Shown: piece by piece, positions 30,367-38,100 of the stretch
Layout: each line of letters opens with the position of its first letter
How positions within the stretch are numbered: position 1 is the stretch's first letter
IMG/VR virus record: IMGVR_UViG_3300043786_000977
Coordinates: 163,907 to 208,908 of that record
Direction: 5' to 3' (one strand)
DNA from: a virus
Length of the DNA stretch: 45,002 nt
Notes under the pieces: model-generated
The model's input: the letters and a program-made list of their open reading frames with translations, nothing else
Told to the model about the DNA's origin: nothing
Databases searched by the model: none
Program-made: the position numbers and the translations under genes

Positions 30367-30723
30367 ATGGCGACACAATACAGAGAAGTACTGGAGCCTC
30401 AGGAGCGCCTTGCCGCATTTCGGCTTGGCGCTTGTCTGAAGTTTGCTTCAATTGGTGTGCGTCCGTCTGAGATCGACGCCTTCGTCAAACAGGCCGGCCC
30501 GGGTGCGACATCTGCATTGTTTTCGCCGACGGGTGCAGCTAAGATGGTTGCGACTGTAGCGATACTCACGGGAGTACCGCTTGGTGTTGCAGCACATGTG
30601 ATTGGTAAGCGTATCACGGGTGCACGCGGTCGGGAGAAGGAACTGCAAAGTCAGATTGGATACTATCGTAATGCATCACAGCAACTCGAGACCGGGTTGG
30701 CGGGTGCACAAACATCGATGTAA
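30367..30723 (+). CDS. Virion-type protein with shared N-terminal motif and membrane span, 118 aa
   Basis: AAGGGGAT precedes ATG 30367. Residues 15-44 (LAAFRLGACLKFASIGVRPSEI ... KQAG) are a diverged copy of the shared N-terminal motif. One hydrophobic span lies at about 58-80 (MVATVAILTGVPLGVAAHVIG). A C-terminal amphipathic helix follows. Function unknown. Confidence 0.65.
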   Translation: MATQYREVLEPQERLAAFRLGACLKFASIGVRPSEIDAFVKQAGPGATSALFSPTGAAKMVATVAILTGVPLGVAAHVIGKRITGARGREKELQSQIGYYRNASQQLETGLAGAQTSM

Positions 30724-30732
30724 GGATTCAAT

Positions 30733-31101
30733 ATGTTAGCAGGTATGCAGGGAACAGGGCTGTCTATGTTTAGTTCGATGGCTGCACCTAATCTCGGGCC
30801 TTCGCCCGAGGAGATGGATGCCGAACGGCAACGGATACTGTTTAAGAAAAACGTTCAGTTGAAGGCGCATCATGTACGTATTTTCGATCTGCATGATCCT
30901 GCTGACGTGAAGGCATACGAGAAGCAGATGAAGATTCTGATCGCCGGGGTGCAGGCAAAGAGTCATGTGATCTGGGATAATGATCGGCAGTTGGTGACAC
31001 GCAAGGGTGAACAAGGATGGCAGCGATACATGGAGTGGAGTGAGTTTGTCTTGAATGAGGAAGCCACAGCCCCAGTCGGTGTCGCAATTGAAGGGAAATG
31101 A
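30733..31101 (+). CDS. Hypothetical 122-aa protein
   Basis: AAGGAT precedes ATG 30733. An unstructured start with Met/Ser leads into an alpha/beta region (VQLKAHHVRIFDLHDPADVKAYE) and a Trp-containing helix. It lacks Gly zippers, unlike its neighbours. Function unknown. Confidence 0.7.
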   Translation: MLAGMQGTGLSMFSSMAAPNLGPSPEEMDAERQRILFKKNVQLKAHHVRIFDLHDPADVKAYEKQMKILIAGVQAKSHVIWDNDRQLVTRKGEQGWQRYMEWSEFVLNEEATAPVGVAIEGK

Positions 31102-31102
31102 T

Positions 31103-32575
31103 ATGCAAAAACAAGGGATGGGTACTGTAACACGGCATGCGATCGGCGGGGCTGCGATCGGTGGCGGTGCAGCTGCACTCGTAAATCTGGTTCATATGAT
31201 TAACCAGATGCGTGAGGCACGAGCCAAGGCATTGAAACCTACAGAGACAGACGAGAACACAATCGTACTGACACTGCCCAATAAGCGTGCCGAGATTAAC
31301 GATAAGCATACCAAGGTCACGTCTGTTGAGGGACCCGAGTCTGCGGACTTCGTGCTTAATCGTAAAAATGGACAGAGTCGGCGTATGGGCAGCATGCAAT
31401 TCGGTCCACGCCTATGCTCTACGGACAAACAGGCAGGCATGAACCCCGGTTGGCAAACACTCACAGCGTCGGCCTTGGCCGGGTTAGGTGGCGGTGTCGG
31501 TGGTTATATGCTGGTCAACAAGTTATATGAGCTGCAACGGGCACGACGTCTGCAACAGGATCTGGACGCGGCCAAGAAGGAATATATGGATCTGCTCTCG
31601 GGTAACGCGGTCAAGGGCGCCTCCTGTATCGAGAACGCGTTCGGTTGGCAGGTACCCGGTGACGAGAAGCAAGCTGGTTCCACTTTTGGTCTAGTAAACT
31701 ATCCATTGGCTGCAATGGCCCTTTTATCGGTCCTTGGTGCTGGTGCGACCGGTTATATCACGAAGCGTATCCTAGATGAAAAGTTCAGGGCCGTACAGGA
31801 TAAGTCACTGGATATACCGAAAGTGAAGCGTATTGTTTTCCGTAGCGCACCTGCCACTGACCAGGATCCGGAGAAGGTTGCTTCGGTCGAGGACAGTGAA
31901 GCGATCATGGGTGGCCTCATGGTCATGATGGACCGTGTTTCCGGAACAGATCGTTTTACCGGTTCGCCAGAATTGCAACCTGTCCTTGAGAAGATCGGTA
32001 TGACCAAGGAAGCTCTGGTGAAGGAGGCTGGTGATTGGGACACGCTTTATAATCATTTAGAGCAGGCGCCTGATCTACGCAAGGCACTCTACGGTTTGTA
32101 TACGCGGTACACATCTAATCCCGTTACCGGTTTTTTTAAGCGGCTTGCGTTGAACGTCCCCGCGGTTCAACGCAAGGCTGATCAACGTCTGTACTCTATG
32201 TTGGACACGATGCGTAACCAGATGCCGCGGGGCGGTATGAAGTGGCAACCGGCGGTACCGCAGACCGGCATGCAGCCTAAAGTCGCACAGGATGCGACAA
32301 TTACCCCGTCACCTCTTGTAGCTCTGGCGTCAGGTTTGTTCGGTCGTACTGTAGGTCAAGGCCTGACTGACAATGAACGGACACCCGAGGAAATGGCGCA
32401 GTTAATCGTAGCTGCCCAGGAACAGGCGGCAAACCGGCGTCGTATGCAGGGTACCAAGGTCCGTGATGACGTAAAGGTAGACGGCGCAGATCCTAAGGCT
32501 AAGACGTATGTGATCAAGAACAGGGCGGCAATTCAAGCCCTGGTAAAACGACTGGCCGCTGAAGGACAGGTATAA
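31103..32575 (+). CDS. Large virion-type membrane protein, 490 aa
   Basis: ATG 31103 follows GAAGGGAA by about 5 bases and the previous stop by one base. Three hydrophobic Gly-rich segments are visible: about 12-32 (AIGGAAIGGGAAALVNLVHM), 112-132 (LTASALAGLGGGVGGYMLV), and 205-225 (YPLAAMALLSVLGAGATGYI). The KQAG tetrapeptide occurs twice (before the second and third spans) and KEAG once later. The C-terminal 250 residues are helical and soluble-looking. It may be an internal head or ejection protein; the exact family is unknown to me. Confidence 0.7.
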   Translation: MQKQGMGTVTRHAIGGAAIGGGAAALVNLVHMINQMREARAKALKPTETDENTIVLTLPNKRAEINDKHTKVTSVEGPESADFVLNRKNGQSRRMGSMQFGPRLCSTDKQAGMNPGWQTLTASALAGLGGGVGGYMLVNKLYELQRARRLQQDLDAAKKEYMDLLSGNAVKGASCIENAFGWQVPGDEKQAGSTFGLVNYPLAAMALLSVLGAGATGYITKRILDEKFRAVQDKSLDIPKVKRIVFRSAPATDQDPEKVASVEDSEAIMGGLMVMMDRVSGTDRFTGSPELQPVLEKIGMTKEALVKEAGDWDTLYNHLEQAPDLRKALYGLYTRYTSNPVTGFFKRLALNVPAVQRKADQRLYSMLDTMRNQMPRGGMKWQPAVPQTGMQPKVAQDATITPSPLVALASGLFGRTVGQGLTDNERTPEEMAQLIVAAQEQAANRRRMQGTKVRDDVKVDGADPKAKTYVIKNRAAIQALVKRLAAEGQV

Positions 32576-33049
32576 ATGCGTGATCGTACAATACAGTATA
32601 GCCGTGTAACGGAGATCGTAACCAAGTGGGCGCAACAGGCAGAAGAACAACCTCTGCATGCTGACGAGAAGTTGCGGCGTAAGGAGCGTGTACGGCGCAT
32701 ACTCGGTACCATGTTGGGCGCGGGTTACGGTACACTGGCAGGTGGTTTCGTCGGGGGTCAGGTGTTGGGCCGCGGTCCCGGGTTCGACCGGCAACGGGCT
32801 GTTAAAGGCATGCTGCTTGGCCTGATCGGTGGTGGTAGTCTTGGTTATGCAGGCGGCGCCGCTGTGAATAAGATTCAGCGCTATACAGGGGATCATAGAC
32901 CACAGCCTCAATCACAGACCATTCAGATCATCGTGCCGCCGGATAGCAATATCGTACAACGGGCGGCAGATGCAATGGATGATGGACAGGGGTCCAAGAC
33001 AGCGGCAGTGTTAAGAAAACGTTTTAGGAGGTTCCTAAGTAGCGTATGA
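32576..33049 (+). CDS. Gly-zipper protein, 157 aa
   Basis: ATG directly abuts the preceding TAA. A basic N-terminus (about 1-42) is followed by two Gly-rich hydrophobic segments (about 43-65 LGTMLGAGYGTLAGGFVGG; 80-100 GMLLGLIGGGSLGYAGG) and a soluble tail ending in a basic helix. Same composition class as its neighbours. Confidence 0.65.
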   Translation: MRDRTIQYSRVTEIVTKWAQQAEEQPLHADEKLRRKERVRRILGTMLGAGYGTLAGGFVGGQVLGRGPGFDRQRAVKGMLLGLIGGGSLGYAGGAAVNKIQRYTGDHRPQPQSQTIQIIVPPDSNIVQRAADAMDDGQGSKTAAVLRKRFRRFLSSV

Positions 33050-33288
33050 ATAATGACAGCGATGCTTCACCACAAGAATTGACGCAGGTGCCTGATGATG
33101 ACCAACCTCCTCTTGTTAACAATCGTATTCGGGGTAGCCTGGATCGATTGGTTCATTTATGGCAAGAAGGGCGACGCTCTGATAGATCGATCCCCTTGGC
33201 TCATATTTTGGGCATGCGGGGAGGCTTCATTGGGCGTAGTAGCGGGCTTTGTGGTATGGGACGCTTACCAGTCACGGGAATGGTTTAG
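33046..33288 (+). CDS. Possible overlapping frame, 80 aa
   Basis: ATG 33046 overlaps the preceding stop in the usual ATGA form, but only its first 17 or so codons are free of the membrane-protein gene that starts at 33095 in another frame. The sequence lacks clear protein character after that. It may serve only to couple translation to the downstream gene. Confidence 0.25.
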   Translation: MNNDSDASPQELTQVPDDDQPPLVNNRIRGSLDRLVHLWQEGRRSDRSIPLAHILGMRGGFIGRSSGLCGMGRLPVTGMV

Positions 33289-33388
33289 GATAGTCGGCGT
33301 ACTCGGAGCGACAGTTGTCGGCTGCGCGTTAGGTATAATCACCAGTAGGGTAATCGATTGGAAGAAATGGAGGATGCGACATGGATAA
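33095..33388 (+). CDS. Three-span membrane protein, 97 aa (holin-like topology)
   Basis: Three hydrophobic helices are visible: about 3-22 (TNLLLLTIVFGVAWIDWFIY), 35-58 and 65-85, with a basic C-terminus (WKKWRMRHG). Size and topology resemble class I holins, but no endolysin gene is adjacent, so this is only a possibility. The ribosome site is weak (CAGGTG 6 bases upstream). It overlaps the next gene by 8 bases. Confidence 0.65.
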   Translation: MMTNLLLLTIVFGVAWIDWFIYGKKGDALIDRSPWLIFWACGEASLGVVAGFVVWDAYQSREWFRIVGVLGATVVGCALGIITSRVIDWKKWRMRHG

Positions 33389-34310
33389 ACAAGCATACAT
33401 ACGGGGCGTGTTAACAAAGTACGCCGAGCAGAAGCAAGCAGCAGGGTGGGGAGCCGTAGGCAGGGGTATTGGTCGGGTGGTCGGCGGATGGGGCGATGAT
33501 GCGGTACGTGCCGCCACAAAGCCAGGTATCGGGTCACGGATCGGTCAAGCCGTTGCAGCCAAGGCACCAATGGCTGGAAGTGCACTAGACCGCATCCTTG
33601 CACAGTCTAAGGGCCTAACCAGTCGCCTTATAAACGATCCTGGTTTGCGGAGTTTCTTGGCCCGTCACGGTACTCAGGCAAGCACGGGTGCACAGGCTAT
33701 GGGGTCAGAGTTTATGCGGGGCATGGGACGGGCGGTACGTCCGTTCAGTAATAGTGCTGCGGACCAATTGTTTGCCCGTCAGATTATCAGTCCTGAGGTC
33801 CTAAAGTACATCGCAAGTCATGTGCCTCAAGCAACAGGGGCACGTAGTTTGCGCAGTGCATTCAGTCTTCCGAATATTGGTTTTCAGGCAGGACGGTATT
33901 CACCACTTGCTGCCGCGTTAAGTATAGGCAATCAAATCGGCGCCAGCGGCAACCCTGACAAGTACGCCGCGGCTCCCGATAACGATCGAGCATTGACGGG
34001 TAATATCCTGGGTGGTCTGGGTGGTTTATCTGTAGGTAGTAATGCCGGGCAGTTACTGGAGTCGGGCGTGGGGGCACAGGCCGCGGGTGGTAACTTCCTA
34101 GGCGGAGTCAGGCATGCGGTACGAAATCCAGTGCAAGCACGTAAGCTAAATACGGCCGAGTTAGTGCGGGCCATACTCATGAAGGACAAGCACACTTTAA
34201 GAAAGTTGATGGGCGCTAAGTTAGGTGGTTTGGCCTTGGCGGGTGCAGGTATCTACGGTGGTATCCGTGGCGGCGGTGCATTACAACGGAAATTGCGTCA
34301 ACCGAAATAG
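33381..34310 (+). CDS. Gly/Ala-rich virion-type protein, 309 aa
   Basis: GGAGGA lies 7 bases before ATG 33381. It begins MDKQAYIRGVLTKYAEQK, a short form of the shared N-terminal motif. The body is rich in Gly, Ala and Arg, with weakly hydrophobic Gly-zipper stretches at about 225-245 (GNILGGLGGLSVGSNAG) and 285-300 (GGLALAGAGIYGGIRGGG). Probably an internal capsid protein. The first 17 bases of the gene are exactly repeated at 43824. Confidence 0.7.
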   Translation: MDKQAYIRGVLTKYAEQKQAAGWGAVGRGIGRVVGGWGDDAVRAATKPGIGSRIGQAVAAKAPMAGSALDRILAQSKGLTSRLINDPGLRSFLARHGTQASTGAQAMGSEFMRGMGRAVRPFSNSAADQLFARQIISPEVLKYIASHVPQATGARSLRSAFSLPNIGFQAGRYSPLAAALSIGNQIGASGNPDKYAAAPDNDRALTGNILGGLGGLSVGSNAGQLLESGVGAQAAGGNFLGGVRHAVRNPVQARKLNTAELVRAILMKDKHTLRKLMGAKLGGLALAGAGIYGGIRGGGALQRKLRQPK

Positions 34311-34312
34311 AC

Positions 34313-35194
34313 ATGAATCCCTTACTTCTACGTTATCTAAAGTTGCTCAGTGGTTCAGGTATACGTACCTCGAAGGCCACGGGTGCGCCTATTGGTAAAG
34401 AGGTAGCGAAGACAGTTGGTACACAGTTGGGTACGGCTGGTGCTATTGCAGGTCTAGGTTACGGTGGGAAGAAAGTGGTAGAACATTATCCCGAACTCAA
34501 GGATATGTTGGACAACGTATTTCACAAGAGTCGCATCGGCCGCGTGATGGACGGACTCGGTATAAAGACGAGTCAATATCAATATCAAGATCCGGACACA
34601 CAATTACGGACGTCGTTGTTGAGTTTGCTCGCCGGTGGTGTACCTGCTGGATTAGGTCAGTTTGCGCACGAGACGTTACCGGACTTGAAGCCACGTGAGC
34701 GTATTGCCAAGCGTATACTTGCGCTATCACAGAAGCACCACAAAGGTGTTATAGAGGGCAGTCAGTACGCCTTCGATTCAAATACACGTAAGATTCACTC
34801 ACCAGATGGTCTCAAAGGTAATGTCGGAGCTATTGCTCATGAGGCAGGACATGCGATGGATCCGGTACTCAAGCGTACTGGACGTCTTCACAATATATTG
34901 CGCGGTGCTGGAGGTTTCGCAGGTAGTTGGGGTGCGATGGCAGCTTCTGATCGTGATACAGCACGGAACTACGCACTTGGCGGCAGTGCGCTTGCCTTAC
35001 CCACTTTAGCGCACGAGACCTATGCAGGAATCAAAGGTATGCAGTTGTTACGTCAGACATCACGGAAGATACCAACCAAGGTTTTGCTACGTGCCATGAG
35101 CGGACTACCATCTTATGCAGGTGCAGCCCTAGCACCTTTGGCAGTTTACGGCACCCGGTCAGCATTGGGAGGCTTCGGAGATAAAAATGATTAG
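34313..35194 (+). CDS. Probable virion-associated zinc metallopeptidase (HEAGH), 293 aa
   Basis: Starts 2 bases after the preceding stop. The core motif is AIAH176EAGH180AMD, a perfect HExxH zincin signature in a helix. LAHE235TYAGIKGM 55 residues later offers a candidate third ligand (Glu), giving a gluzincin-like arrangement. Gly-rich hydrophobic stretches lie before the site (about 35-50, 100-115) and after it (about 195-212 and 265-285), so it may be membrane-embedded or internal. Role could be head maturation or action on the host envelope during ejection. It overlaps the RNA polymerase gene by 8 bases. Confidence 0.65.
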   Translation: MNPLLLRYLKLLSGSGIRTSKATGAPIGKEVAKTVGTQLGTAGAIAGLGYGGKKVVEHYPELKDMLDNVFHKSRIGRVMDGLGIKTSQYQYQDPDTQLRTSLLSLLAGGVPAGLGQFAHETLPDLKPRERIAKRILALSQKHHKGVIEGSQYAFDSNTRKIHSPDGLKGNVGAIAHEAGHAMDPVLKRTGRLHNILRGAGGFAGSWGAMAASDRDTARNYALGGSALALPTLAHETYAGIKGMQLLRQTSRKIPTKVLLRAMSGLPSYAGAALAPLAVYGTRSALGGFGDKND

Positions 35195-38100
35195 TACACC
35201 ACCGGCATCGCCATTACCATCACACTTGCGGGATTTCGACGATACCGACAAGGCACGGGAACTGATTTATTCCGGTGCCCTGGATGCGGTATCGAAACGT
35301 TTTCCTGTCGAAGATGACGAGTATCGCGTTGAGTTACACAAACCACGATATACCGGGGTTCAGACCTATTCGCTGGAGCAACAGAAGCAGGCGCTGATGA
35401 AGGAGCGTCGTCTGACTACACCGATCACGGGTACCTGGAAACTGGTGCACAAGCCCACGGGTGCTGTGCTGGATGAGCGTGAGGATGTCGTGATGAATGT
35501 GCCCTATTACACGCAGCGGGGTACTTTCATTCACGGCGGTAACGAGTACAGTGTTGTGAACCAGGCACGCTTGCGTCCTGGCGTGTACATTCGGCGCCAA
35601 CGTACGGGTGAGATAGAAGGCCACGTCAACGTCAAGTCGGGTTCGGGTAAACCATTCCGCGTGCAGCTGGAACCCAACACTGGTGTGTTCAAGTTACACG
35701 TGGGGCAGTCCAACGTACCGCTTTATCCGTTAATGCGTGCCGTAGGTGTCACGGATCAGCAACTGATCAAGGCGTGGGGTGCTGACCTTGTGGCAGCCAA
35801 TATCAAGAAGCAGGATCCGCGGTCAATCGCGAAGTTGTATGATCGCTTCGCCGGTTATAAAGCTGAACCTGGTATAGATGAAGCGGGTCAGACAAAGTAT
35901 CTTCGAGATTCATTACCGTTATTTGAGTTGGACGAGGATGTCAACGCACGTACGCTCGGTCTTACAGGAGCTAAGGGTGTAACGCCTGATGTACTCCTGC
36001 GTATGACTTCGAAGATGTTGGGTGTATCGCGTGGCGAAGAGGATCCGGATGATCGTGACTCTCCACAGTTCAGTCATATCTACGGCGTGGAAGATCTCAT
36101 ACGTGAACGTATTGATAAGGATGCGGGTAAGCTGACACAGAGTATGCTGCGCAAGGTACGGCGTTCGCGTAATCTCCAGGCTGTGCGCCGTGGTGCCTTG
36201 AACTCTTATCTCGATAGCCTGTTGTTAGGCTCAGGGCTGGCAATGCCTTTGGAGGAAACGAACCCGTTGCATACACTTGAGCAGCTGAATCGTATCACCA
36301 AACTCGGTGAAGGCGGTATTGGATCGGCTGAGGCCATTACAGATGAGGCCCGTGACGTTAACTCAGGGCAGTTCGGTTTTGTGGATCCGATCACTGGACC
36401 AGAGGGTTGCCAAGCTTCTTCAATGCAAGTACTTACGTATGATGGTTGGGTATCGTGGCCGAACGTAACTATGGATATGCGTTTGGCATGCAACATTGAC
36501 GGTCAATTGGAATACCATAAGCCTACTGAATTACATGCGTTTGATCACGATGGTTGGATCTATGAGGCCCGTACTAAGCACCTAGCGTTCAGTGTAACAG
36601 GTGATCATAAGATTTGGAATCGTGCGTACGATCCGGGATCCGCGTATCGCTGGGAGCGTGTAGGTGCGTCATTTGAGCGTGATCGGCATATCTGTATAGG
36701 CGGACATTCGCCCGTGTCTGGTTGCGATACTGACTTCGAACTTCCGATTGTCGAGGGTGGTCATGCGCTTAAACTTACGACGACAACCATCCCTATGTTA
36801 CTGTGGGCCGAATTCATGGGGTGGTTTCTAAGCGAGGGTAGCACCTGTGTTAGATCCGACGGACAGATTCAGGTCAGTATCGCGCAACACGATCCGGAGA
36901 ACCAGGAGCGGATACGTCGTGTTTTGACACAACTTCCATTTGAGTTTTCGGAGAATCGAGTTCATGGTGAGTTGCACGCTTTTATAATTGTGCGTAAACA
37001 GCTTGGAGTGTATCTGCAACAGTTCGGTCGTTCTGCAGACAAGTATATTCCACAGTATTTGCTTGATGCCAGTATTGAAGCCCGTAAGGTGTTGTTGTCG
37101 TCTTTGTGCGCGGGCGACGGGCGGCGTAAAGGTTCTACGTACACATATTGCACGACAAGTCATCGACTTGCACTTGATGTTGAGCGTCTTGCGTTTTCGT
37201 TGGGTTACTCCGTACGTGTACGTTTCGAGAAGGACGATCGACCCCAGGCATTACAGGGCGGCACGTGGTGCGTGCATTTGCATCTCACCAAGGAACGCTG
37301 TGTCCTAAAACGTCATATGTCTCGTCGTCCTTACACTGGAAAGGTTTACTGCGCCACGGTACCCGGTAGTCAACTGTATGTACGTTTGGGTGACTACGGT
37401 GGGCACTGGTCCGGGAACATGAACATCGGTATTGACGTGCGTGCAGCCTATCGTACGTTCAAGGGTAACGATAACAACATGTACGCCGAGTTCAACGACA
37501 TAGGTACGGGGAAGCCCGTTTATCTGCGCCCTGACGAAGCCGCGTCACGTGTCGTGGCATTTCCCGGGCAAGACCCCAAGGCGGCTACGATATACGCTAT
37601 GCGTCGTGGGAAGGTTGAACGTGTACCGCGGGCGGAAGTTGACCTCGCTGTACCTTCGTTCGCACACATGATGTCCAGTCATACCAATCTCAATCCGATG
37701 CCGACAGCTGTACAAGCCGGTCGTCAGTTCTACGGTGCCAAGTTCTGGAGCCAGTACATGCCACAAGTGGCAGGTGAGGTACCTCTTGTTGACTCGCTCA
37801 TGCCTGATGGCAAGACGACGTGGACTGAGCACTACGGGCGCAAGGTGGGTACGTTAAAGAGTGACGTGGGTGGTACGGTCGTTAAGGTGACTGATAAGGG
37901 TGTGACCGTCATGGATGCCGATGGTAAAAAGCATCTGAACGAGTTGGTGAAGGACTTCCCGTTTAATCGGTTGACAGGTATCAGTTACTTCCCGACTGTA
38001 AAAGTAGGTGACCAAGTCAATGTTGGTGATATGGTTGCCCACTCTAATTTCACGGACTCTAAAACAGGGGCGTTGAATCTTGGCCGCAATTTGCGTACAG

